From assembly GCA_009792885.1 (NCBI GenBank), contig WMCF01000204.1:418713-482712 (forward strand): DNA of 64,000 nt, in the 5' to 3' direction. The DNA is from Eremophila alpestris peregrina. Taxonomy: Eukaryota > Chordata > Aves > Passeriformes > Alaudidae. The notes under the pieces are model-generated. The model made no database searches. It was not told the DNA's origin and saw only the letters and a list, made by a program, of their open reading frames with translations. Position 1 is the stretch's first letter; every line of letters begins with the position of its first letter. Below, in pieces: positions 35,701 through 47,700 of the stretch. Both the position numbers and the translations under genes were made by a program.

Positions 35701-38700
35701 TCAGTGACTGCAGTCTATCTTGAATGGCCATTCCAGGGGGGAAATGCTAACCAGGACACAAGGCTGTGAGAAAAACTAGGCAGCTGCAAGAAGCCAGCCA
35801 GGAAGACAAGGAAAGGTAGATGTATCTGCTTGCAGGACACTGTTTTCTTCCCATTTGTCTTCTGACTGAGGATGAATTGTTTGATGATACCTTGCTCTTG
35901 GTAATATACCGATACTGTTATTCTTTGCCCTCCCCAGCATGACTTTGCCTATCCTCCTCCCCTGTAGTGCAGCCAAGTAGCTGCTGTGAGGACAAGAACC
36001 CTTCCTTTTCTGTTAAAACCCTCAAAGACAAAAGGGAGGAGGGTGTAATCTGGTCCTTCGGGGTGTCTGAGCATTGCCTTGTTTTTTTTGTGTCTAGAGG
36101 CACTTGGAAGGAGATGGGATGATGAAGGGGAGGAACAGTCTTGTGGGAAAACAGGCTGGATTTCTTGAGGCAGGCAGAAGCTGTGAAATGCTTCACAGAA
36201 AATGAAGGGACGTAACAATGTGGGGAAATTTGTCTTCTGTGCTTTGTGCTTTAGGATTTCCTTTGTGAATGTCTCTTGGGAACTGGGATAAGTCAAACCT
36301 ACTGCAATTTGCAGTAACAGAGCCCTGCTCTGGATCCAGCAGCAGGGCAGACACGTGCTACTGGTAGCAGGCTGTTGTCAGCCAGGATGCAGATGAACCA
36401 AAATGTCTCTCTTATGGCAAGGAGAAGAATGCTGGTCAGCAGCAGGGCTGTTGTGCTGCACACCACCTTGTGCAGCTTGGCTGAGGGACCTGGGACACAG
36501 CAGGGATTTGGTGACTCTGCCCTAGCTCTTTCCTTGGTGACCCCAGGAGGGTGCTGTCATGTTTTTTGGCCTTTGTATCCTACTGTGTTACACCTCTTCG
36601 GTGCAGCTTCCTTTACTTGCCTGTCCCAGGCTGCAGCAGTTGCAGTGGCTGGAGGGCAGTGACAAGAGTGTGCTACCAGGCCCTGAGTCCCCTGTCTCTC
36701 CCTTGGGGAAGCTCTCAAAGCAGGCTGGCATTGGCTTTCCTCCTAATCCATCTGTTATTGGCACACCTACCTGTCCTGGTGCCTGATCTGCAGAGCCTGA
36801 TGAACCTGCTGCTGTCCCAGTTCATTGCTCTGTTTGCTGGCAACAAGGACTTGGTTTCTGAAAGTGGAGTAGGTCTCTCCTCCCCTCTGCGTGCATCAGC
36901 GGTGTCTCATGCAAACACGCCACTTGGGCTCGGAGAGGATCTTGCTTTCAGGAAACTGTGACACATTTCGGGTGGTGTCTCACCGCTGGCACACCGTTCT
37001 GTGCTCTTCCCTTGACACCTGCTTGAGCCTGTCCGAGGTGAGCTCTGTGGATCTGATCAGATCTGCTTTTACAAGCTGCTCCGTGCGACCGGCCAGTCTG
37101 CAGAGCGTCCCGGTGTCCGGATTTGTGGTGCTGGCCGGCTGCCTTCTGCCCTCTAGCGGGAACGTGTTTTGGGAATAGGTGCTACTCCAGCAGCTGGCAG
37201 GAGTATCGGGAGTGTCCCGTGCCTTATGAGCCCGCTTGAAATTCTGGCATCTTTCCAGCAGCCCAGTCTCAGAGTTTAAAAGCACCTCGAAGGGAAACCT
37301 GAGCTGTCACAAGTCAGGAAAAATACTGAAGAGCAGCTAAACTGGCACTACTGAAGGCTTAGTCCACGTCTGTGCATCTAATAGGGGCGGTAGTGCTGAC
37401 AAGGATGCACAGAGGGCCAGTGCTGGGAGGGGTGGATGTGTTCTAACATTTGTAGGGGACATGAAAACTCCAGGAAAACCCAAGGTCCCTGGCTGCTGCC
37501 ATTTGGAGAAATCAGTGCAAATGTCCAGGGAAACAGTCTTGTCCAGAGAATGAGCTGCCACTCCCTAGTGACTGGTAAGCCAAGCACTGAACAGCCCAGG
37601 ATATCAGCAGAAAAAGAGAGCATTTAATGGGCTTGACCCTTAACTTGGGGATAAGGACTGGCTCTGAGGCTGGAGCATGGAGCGGGGTTGGGCAATGACT
37701 CTGGATACATCTGGGCCTTTCCCCTGGCTTGTTCCAGCTGCAGTGGGCACCATACCAAGAGCAGATTCTCCAGATGTTGCACATCAGCTGAAACACTGCT
37801 TTATTATTTGGATGAGATTTTCTTTGGACTAGTACTTGCTTATAATAATATTTATATATACTTTTGAAAAATATTCTGAAAGCATATTTTTATACATGTA
37901 CATTTAAGGTAAGAGGGTGGTAAACATACAAATGATATTTGAAGACTTCCTCCAGAATGAGGAAGACTTTTGTAGTTGCTCTTAAAAATATTTGATTAGT
38001 TCTGTTCATGCATGAAGAGCTTCACCTGTGGCACAGTCTGAGCAGCAGAAAACCTTTTTGCCTTTCATAACAATATTAGTTTTTTTTAACTTGGGGAACG
38101 CTTTCATTTTCTTCAAGGAGGAAGCAATGCAAAGAGTACTGCCCAAGCATGAAATTGTTGTATAATCCTTTATATTACCCCTTCAGTGAAAAGGAAAGCA
38201 AAAAACTACCTTTTGTTATTGAAAAGAAAAAAGTAGATAAGAAACTGCTTTAATGTCCTCTTGCCTGTAGTCTCAAGGAAGCAGAGGATTAGATCCATTG
38301 AATCTGCAAAGAATTTTGACATTTACTGTAATGCAGTAAAAATATAAAATTGAGTGAATTGGTTCTTGGATAATACGTACATGATTTGGTATAACAAATA
38401 GTGATGAGAATGCTTGTAAAATAGATCCTGTACATCTGTGTATCACTCTGGCAAAAAAATGGAGACACAGTGCAGCTCTGGCCAGACTTCAGCTGTGTAT
38501 CAAAGTTAAAATGTTTAGGATTTATTTTGAGGAAGGAATAGTGAATGATAGACCCGGGAAGAATAGAGGCCCTAATTAGGCTCCCATGTCTGGTTACAAA
38601 AAAGTAGATGTGAAGATTTTTCTGAGTGGTGGGATTTCGTTGGCTGTGGTTTCCTGGGTTAGGGGAATTGACTAAGCCTCTGACAGTGGCAACCAATAAT

Positions 38701-41700
38701 GAAAACACAGAACTTGTCACATGGGGCCCAGAGAGGGAACAAGCTTTTAAAGCAATAAAATGGTGTCTGCTCCTTCTATCAGGCTCCCAGATTATACAAA
38801 TCCCTTGAATCTGTATGTACATGAACTAAAGATAGTGGAGTGATAATGCAGAAATTGTGACTGCAGCACAAACCAGTTGCATATTATTCCACTCGACTTC
38901 ATTGTATTGGGAAGACCAGCCTGTATGTATTCCTTGGAGAAGAAATATTCAATTTGTTAGAATTAGTACAGTTACCTGTAGTCCTGGATGGTCAGACAGG
39001 AAAGCTTCCTTAATAAAAATAAGCCACTGTGTGTCCTCTGTGACCTCTTGATTGGATGCTTTTGCAAACAACCGCTGGAGGCAGTGCTTTGCTGCTAGCA
39101 CTGAATTTCACGAAATGCATGTTATAAGAGCTTTCCTTTTCAAGGTAACTACAGGCCAGCTTGGTGAAAGCATTACAAGTGTTTCAAGCAAACTTCAGAC
39201 CAAAAGCTCCAAATTCATCATTTAGTGAGGGAAAGAAGGCAATATTTTTTAAGATAATACCAGGGAACAGTGAGTACCTCTCACAGTAAATGATCAATAG
39301 AGGAGTGTAGGAGTACTGAGGTTCCAGGAGGCTGTCAGACTGCCCTGCTGGAGCTCATTTTCCTTGTTGCTGTCAGTCATTGTTGCTATCAGAATGTTAC
39401 ACAGTCGTATTTACCACAACTCAGTATAGCAGAGGTCTCTGCAGCAGTTCCATAGCTCAAGAACAGTTGCTACTGGTTCCGTTTAATTAAAGGAGTAAGT
39501 AAATCCAGATTTATAATTTGTCTACCAAAAAGTGATTTTCAGGGATCGCACTGGGATCAATTCTGGACAAAACCATGGGGTAGTTGCTGTGGGATTTGAC
39601 TGAAATGTTCAGAACAGCATCTGGTCACTGTGGATCAATCCTGTCCTGTAGATACCTGCAGGTATCAGTGTGAGACCCTCTGCTGCCCTATACTGACACT
39701 GAACACTCAGCACTGATGTAAATCTGGGTGATGCAGGGATTGGTTAAGTAACAGATCAAAAGAGGATCATCAGGGACAGCCAAGCTGCTTAAAAATTGTG
39801 TGCTCTTGTGCTGCAAGTACATTCAGGCTCTAGAACATGCATGTTAATCCCTGTGGGAAGGGTCGTGGTATTTTAGAAAGCATAGTTTTGAGAAGGGTTG
39901 AAGCTGCAGGGTGCGAGCTATACCTTTGAGTACCTTATGTCTTTGAGTGCTGCAGGGAGAAAGAGCAGAGGGTGGGAGGGGGGAGCCACCTTCTGGCACA
40001 TGATATGGGAAAGACATGGGGCAGAGTACAGCATCTCTCGCTGTGTATAACAGATCTTGAAAGCTGGAGAAGGATAGAAAGTTAAGAGTGCCATATCAGA
40101 GATGAAAGAGCTGCCCAAGTGGGCAGAGCTGACGAGCAGGCGTTCATTCTTCCCCTGGAAAAAATACCAGGTACTGCCTGAGGAGGAGCATGAAGAGCTA
40201 GTGAGTGAATTAGTTTTGGATATGGAGTGTGTTTCTACAGCAAGAACAACTGCCAGGTAGAATTATAACCTTTCCACATCCTCCAATTAAGACTGAATAT
40301 CCTTAGGTAAGTTTTAGTCTTTAAGGGATAACTTTTCCATGCAGGTAACTATTGTGACTGAATTAGTGCTGCAAGGAAAATTTGAGTACATGTCCTTGTT
40401 TTACATGTTCAAGCCTCATTTTTCTCCATGGCTTGTCGAGCAGCAGTCACAGTTAGCACTGGTTAGTGGTGGTTGTTAGCTAAGCTTAGCCTCTTTGCAA
40501 GCTTTCCTTTAGCACATCTGATGGAGTTGCTGTACCCCTTTTTCTGATGAGAACTCAGTCCTCCCTCCCTGCCTGAGAGGTGCCTCTTTGTCTTTGGCCG
40601 TGCTCCCCACAGCTCACCCCTAACTGTGCCTAAGTATTTCTGGGGAGGAAGAAACCTGCCTCAGGTAATAAGGTTTCTTCCTTCCTACAAACAGAGGCTC
40701 AGAGGGGAGGGGTGGACAGAGATGGGACCACTTATTGTAGTGATGGCGTGCACAGAGTACAAGAGCTTAGGGTCTGTGCCCTGGGTTTTGGCTGAAAGAA
40801 TGCAGCCATCTGGCAAACAAGTGTGCAGAGCATCCCTGCACACCCAGCTTCCTGACTTCTGGTCGCCAGCAGGAGCGATCAGAACATGAAGGGCAGAGCA
40901 GCCGGGTTGCAGTCACAGTCCAGGAAACCTTCTACACAAGCTAAAATCATTTTAGAAGGGAGAACAGGGACATGGTAGGAGGTGAGTGCTTGCTAAGCCC
41001 TAAACCTGTCCTGCAATTTGGCTCTGTCCTTCCCTTTTTACCGTAGTTCCATCTCTGGGATTGTTCTACACTGCTGCTGTACATCAGAATAGCAAGAGCA
41101 AGTTTTTTCCTTTAAAAATACATAAAGCAAGCCTTCAGAGAACACGGTGTGTCAGACAGAAAGGTATTCGGTAGTAGCCAAATCTGTTCTCCAGGCAGAG
41201 TGGCCTGACTCTCAGGTCCAGCATGCTGATATCCATGGAAGTCCTGGGAACCGGAGTCTGCAGCAATGTAGCCATGCAGCACAGAGGGTAATTTTCAAAA
41301 CATCAGCCTGCTCTTACTGCTGGTAAAGCCATGTCTGGCTTTGCTCCCTGACACAGGGTTCCTTGCAAGTAGTCTCCATGGGATTCCTGCTGCAGGCTCC
41401 TTGGCAGGAGATCAGAGTGGCTGGCTGTCTCACTGGCACTGACTATTCCTTCGAGCAGCAAAAGTAGCTCCTCTCACTTAGCCTCAGGATCCTTCCTAGC
41501 TTTTTCCTGGAAGTGCCACTTACCATGCTTGAGTCCCCAATATTTGAGCTTGTCAGGGTGGCTGAAGCTGTACGAAGCCTCCTGTGGGGCTGCTTCTCAA
41601 GTCAGCTCCGTGTGGTACCATGCAAGAGAAGGGCTGAGTTGTGATGTCTGCATGGGAACATTTGCCTTAACTAAGTCCAGGATAAGAGTGGATTTAAGTG

Positions 41701-44700
41701 CTTTGGTTTATAAATAAACAGTGCTGTGGCCAAGGTAGATGTAAGCAGAGCTGGCAACAGCCCTGCTTGGGAAGGGATCTCTTTACCACATGGCCTGCCA
41801 TTGGACTTCCTGTTGCATGCTAATCCCTTAAGCCTGCTTAGCTCTGTTAATTTCCCTTCTTTCCACTTTTCCCCAATGGGCTGTCTCTGTGGCGTGTGAA
41901 TGCCAGCGTTCCTAGGCCAAGCTTGTGCCTGCGACTGGGCCAGGCATCCAGGCTGCCTTCCGAGCACCGGGTACCATGTGGCAGGGCCCCAGGGATGGTG
42001 GTGCCTGAATGTGTCCCATTCTCTCTGTCTTACAGGCTCTGCAGTCTGCGCCTGAAGAAGCTCACGGTGCTGAAAGAGCTGGACAAAGAGCTGAGCTCTG
42101 TGCTTATCGCTGTGAAGATTCAGGTAGGCTCCTCTCCTTGCTGCTGCCTGATGGCAGCAAGCCAAGCCCATCCTTGTGCCCTCTGTGAAGTGCTGGCCTG
42201 CATGTCCCTTGCCTACTGTCAACCAACCCCTGTGTCTCAGTTAGCATGCTCAGGGAGATTTTGGCTCTCAGGCAGGTGGAAATGATGCTCCAGAGACAGC
42301 AGCAAGATACCTGGTGCTGGCTTGTATCGGGAAGGTATTTGGTTAGACGCTGGGACAGAACTGTGCCTCTGCCAAGGCCCTTCTCCTCAAACTGCTGCTT
42401 GGAGTTTGTCATCCCACTGTTGCCTACCCTTTAAGAGAGGGTCAGTGCTGGATGGTTTCCTGCAGTGCCTTCCATCCAGATCATTCCTTTGGGAGTGAAG
42501 GGTGGGAAGGGAAGTGTGCAAGGGATCAGCGTCTCTGTGCATAATGTTCTGCTGACATTTGTACTCTGTCTGATCTCACAGTTGCCTCTAATATCCCTTC
42601 CCTTTCCCTGTAAATCCCTGCTAGGCCTGGTGCCTCTACTGTGAATCAGGCAGAAGGGAGGGAAGAAGATCTTTGTCACCAAGGGAACAGGAAGTTGCCA
42701 CCACCCTGATGTGTGCAATCCCTCCACCCTCTCTGCAGCTGGTGGTGGAGAGGTGGGTTCCTGGAGTGTGGGCACATCCTTTCCACCTGCCGAAGGACAG
42801 CATGGAAGCAAAATGCATCTTGAGTATGCTGTCTTGGCCACAGCTTCCCTGCCCCAGCCAGGGTGCTGGTGTCCTTCCTTCGTTCTTGTCAGTTGGCACG
42901 AAAGCAGCTGATCCCGGTTGGAAGCGCCGTGGGTCGGCAGCTCAGCAGCTTTGTGCTCCCACAGAGCTCTTTGTGCCGCACACATTAATTCTGGATTAAT
43001 GCTGGAAGCTGCAGTATTAGTGGAGCTCTGGGAGCTAGAGTTCGCCTTCATGGCAGACCTGATTCACTCGCACAGAAGAAACTGAAACCAAAATGTATGA
43101 AACCTGGGGCAGGGAGTGAGGACAGTAGGAAGTGGCTGTGGTCCATACACTGTTGTTCAGTCCCACTTTGCTGGCCTTTCCATCACTGTGTGTACGGTGT
43201 CATTCAGGAGAGCTGAAAGCCCTGGGATCCCTGAGACCTGTGCCCCTTTGGTGCAGGCTTTAGCAAGGAAACAGCCGGAGCAGCAGAGAGCTGCCTGGCT
43301 TGCCCTTGGAAATGTGGGAGCAATCAAGGCTGAGCCACAGCACTACAGAACCAGGGGGCTGACAGCCAGCTGGGGGCTGTGGGTCCTACTTGACTGGGAG
43401 GGCTGGGGTGTACTCTGACTTCTCTCCTGCACGATCAGCCCAAGCTGAATGTGTTTCTGTGCACTGGGAAACCTTGGGTTCCTGTGCAGCCCCACTTACG
43501 CTGGGGCTGACATGTGCTGGGTGTAGACGCTCTGACCTACAGCCCTCACGTGCTGCAAATGTGGGGCTGTGAAAGAGACTGCACAGTGGGACTCCATCTT
43601 TTTCAAACAGACCACCCCCATCCCTGCCACAGGCCAATCTTGCATCCTGATGGCAAAAGAAATTAATAGGCCTCAGCAATTTGAAGTCTCGGGCTCCTTG
43701 CTGCAGGGCTCCTTTTCCTGTCAGGGAATGGAGGCTGCATTAATTTTCATTTTGGGATTTCATTTAAACATGGTTACCTCCTCTCTGCATGGCTGCATAG
43801 CTGTGGCTGCCTGCTGTTGTAGACCCCCTGCAAAGCTGAAGAAAACAAGGAGAATGCTTCTGTCTGCATTACCCCATGGCTCAGCATTCCTTGTGGGAGT
43901 GGGCTGAGTTTGTGTGCCTCCCCAGGCTGCTTCCACCTGCCTGACCAGCCACCTTGGCAGGGTTTGGGACTGCTGGAAAGCAGATGGAGGCTGTAGGCAG
44001 CTTCAGCACAGCATGCCTGCAGAGTGGCCTCAGATGGATCCATTCCTCCTGCTCCTCTCCTAGGTAACAGATGAGTCACACTAGTAAGAAACTGTTTGAA
44101 GGCTTTCCAGTGATCATTCCATCTTTTGGGTGGAAACAGCTGATGCATATAATTTATAAAGGACCTGCAAATTCCCAAGAGGGCAGCTGGGGACTAGAGG
44201 AAAGGAGAGCTATATTTCTCTCGTTACAGTAGTAGTTCTGTTGGTGTCAGGGACCTGAAGGGCAAATTGCATGGAGATAAAGCTCTGACCCTGCCTGAAT
44301 GGGGCTACCACCCAGGCAATAGCTCCAGTGCTGGAGACAGTCTGCTTAAAAAATGTGCATGACCCAAAAGACAGTGTAAGCCTGTCCAGAACTTCTGATC
44401 TCCTTTTCACAGTGCCCTTCTGGTCTTAAAAGACAGCTTCCAAGGATGCCATGTGCTGTTACCTGCTCCTTCATCTGAAAATACCACTGTCAAATGGAAC
44501 TTTCTATCTCTAGAGAACTTGCCCATTTCCCAGAGGTGATCTGAATATATAATGTTCCATGGATTTGAGTGAGATAAAGTCTGAACTACTGTGAAAAGGG
44601 GGATTTGCTCTCATTCAGTTGAGTGGTTTTTAAACCTTCATCCCTCATTATTTGTTTTAACAGACTGGAGACATCATAGAGCATTTCCTTCTGTGTTGTT

Positions 44701-47700
44701 CAGCGTGGCACTAAGAGATTTGGATGTGCTGGCTCAGCTCCATAAAGCTGCAGATACCTGCCTTGGCATGAAGGGAAACACAGTGTTCCCTCTTGGCAGA
44801 GAGACTGTAGTTCCCAAACACAATCTGGAGCCATGAATAGAGGAAACAATCAAAGAAAGAAAAAGGAAAACAAGCCCCAGAACTTTCAGCTTCTGTGACA
44901 GGTGCTGTGGATGCAGATCTTCCTGCATCTGCCTGCAGGATATGGCTGGTGACTCAGGTTCAAGCCTTGGTACTGCTGGAGAGAGATTATATTGGCAGTC
45001 ACTACGTAGCAGACAAGAATGTGTGCTATGAAATAGGCCAGGCTAAAAAGGTTGTTTGCCTCTGCCTGGCCTGCTGCCCCAACTCTGCTTCCTGAAGGAA
45101 CTTGGGTTTTTTTGATCTTTCTTACTATGCAGAGTTTTCTATGCCTCACTCATGCTTTGTTTCTCATCTCTTTGTAACCACTTGTAGTATTTCTCACTTC
45201 TGCCTCAGTAATCCTAGCTAAACCCTAAATTTGTTTATTTTATCAATGGGCTGTTCTCTCCCAAAATGCACCTCCAGCTTGAATTCTGGTTAGTGTTTTG
45301 CTGTCTGCCTAGTCCAGTACTTATATTAGTTGTCTCTCATTTTCCAGATGTGGTATGCTGTTCTAGCTTCAACCCTCTTATAAACCAGACTAATCAGGAC
45401 AGATTCACACCTGAAATTATTTCACACCTGGGATTGTACCTTGCAAACCAGACCTGGGCATCATGTGCCTGTGTATTGTAGTGGAAGTTCCTGTGTGTTT
45501 TCAGTTCTTAAGTAGTAAAAACCTGTCACCCCACTTGTCGCTATTGCTTTTCCCTTCCTTGACACTCTTTGTCATCCATCATTTTCACTGTAACAGTCTG
45601 ATACTAAGTTTTTTTGTAGTACTTGTAGGGATACTCAACTGTTCTGCAGAGAACTTGGTCCTTGCAGACACTGAGCTACATCAGGTGCTCAGTGCTCTGT
45701 CCAGTTGAGGTTTGAATTTCTCAAAGGATGGAGAATCCTCAGTTTTTTTATGTCCTTGTTCTTGCACTGTAATAATGAAATAGCCTTTGTCCCAGTCCTT
45801 GCAATGCCACACAGATGTGCACTGGCATTTCACTGAGGGATTAGATTCATCTAGGGTTGAGGCTGGACATGTAACTTCCATAGTGGTAAATGGCAGTAAG
45901 GCACAGGACAGCAATGTTCATGAAACCATGACTTCCTGGACACACCATTCAGGATATCCTCACCTTTTCTTTGCCCCAGAAGTCCTTCCCCAGAAACAGC
46001 ATCTTCAGGAAGAGTAATTGCACTTCTACTTGTGTTTTGATGAAAGAATGAATCTTTGGTGGATAATCTCTCTGCAAAAAAGAGCAAATGGTAAATGTGC
46101 TAAAGTAAATAGTCACTGTGATTGTGACTGTCTATCATCTGTTATCAGAGAAGAGTTCAGGAAGGGTCAGTGTGTTCTTGGCCAGGAAGGCTCACAGATG
46201 GTGAAGGGATGAGCTCCACCTCCTCTCTTCTGTTTTAAGAAGACCTTTTGTAGGAAAGTCTTGCTCCTGGCACTGTCTCTGGGAACAGCATTGCAGACAG
46301 CTTTTGGGAGGATCTGTGGGTTGTGCCACCCTGCAGCCAGGAGGGCCTGGTGCATGCAGACAGCATTTTTCTGCCCCCAAGTCATTCAGTGTTTTCATCA
46401 GAAACCAAGACACAGAGATAGTAGAGATAGGGCAGAGTTAAGGGAGAGAGTTGGAGTGGGAACTTGATTAGAGTGCCTCTGTTACTGCCCTTCTGGTAAA
46501 AACCGTTTCTGTATGTAGGGAGATAAAGACTGTTGCCTGAGGAAAAGACTAGGAGAGTTTTCTGAGACACAAGCTGAGCAAGCAGGGAGACCCTGTTCTC
46601 CTGGACATCCTGACTTGGTCCCAGCAGAGCCATCCAGCCAGCTGTGTTTAGATATTGGGATCTGCATTGGGCCTGTCTGCTTGGGGGAGAGATGTCTCCA
46701 GGACCTGTCCTTTTCCTGGCCAGGCAGTGTGTTGGGATCCTTTCCTTTACCCTGCATGGCTGCCTCTGGCTCCAGGAGTGTCCCTCCCCAGCATGGGGAC
46801 GGGCACACCTGGTACAGAGAGTTAAGCACAGCAGGCTTGTGAAGAGCAGGTGCTCCCTGGAAGGTGGGCAAGGGGAAGGGGCCTCTGGCAGCTCAGGGGA
46901 TACAGGCTTTTGCAAAGTGTTGATAGGCATGTGAAAGGTGGCTCTGCAAGGTGGAACAGAACAGAGTCAAGGCTTTCTCTCTTCCCTTGTGGACTGTGAG
47001 CACCATTGTCTTGTGTGATACAGTGGAGTCTGTGGTCGAGCTCAGTGTGTGTGTCTGCCAATCTTGTTACAGGGTTCAAAGCGAGTCCTGAGGTCAAATG
47101 AATACGTCCTCCCGCCTGGGGGCCTGATGGAGACCGAGCTGGAGCTGACCTTCTCACTGCAGGTACCTGCTGTTGCCTGCTTCCCGGGGCTCCCTTACCT
47201 GGCATTTTTCAGCAAGCACAACCTTAGGGCTAAGTGTGAAAGGAACAGCCTCTGTGGATGGGGCCTACCGTGCTTGGCCAGCTGCTCCGTTGCTCTAGGG
47301 ATTGTTTTGCTGAGCATTGGGATTTGGAGGATGATGGATAGGTGCAGGTGGCCTTTGAGGGGCACCTCAAAGCTCAGCAGGTCAGATCCTTCTGTACATC
47401 AGCGCAGAGGAAGAGTTTTTTGCCTGTGTGTCATGCTGAGCCTTGCCCTCATGCTGCCATCTTCTGTGTGCTTCCCTTCCCCAGTACCCACACTTCCTCA
47501 AGAGAGATGGCAACAAACTACAGATCATGCTGCAGCGGAGGAAGAGATACAAGAACCGCACCATCCTGGGCTACAAGACCCTGGCAGTGGGAATCATTAA
47601 CATGGCTGAGGTATAGAGTGCTGGGAACAGAGGAGAGTCCCACATGGTCTTCCCGTGCCAGCACTGGGCAGGGAACTGGGCTGGCAGGCAGGGTCTCATG

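Larger units (their letters stand above)
8796..42035 (+). other. PACS1-like intron 1 (33.2 kb)
   Basis: This intron makes up about half the window. Long first introns are usual for PACS genes. Contents worth noting (short direct repeat, minus-strand A-rich relic, purine tract, possible LTR, CR1 pair, retroviral pol relic, AT-rich block) are listed separately. Elsewhere, at about 9410-15150, 16020-20690, 21010-24250, 24553-37790 and 38960-42035, I see unique-looking AT-moderate sequence with only short chance open frames and no recognised nested gene. Confidence 0.85.

Noticed and set aside
38289..38822. 177-codon minus-strand open frame
   Set aside because: It is antisense to the retroviral relic, which is recognisable on the plus strand.
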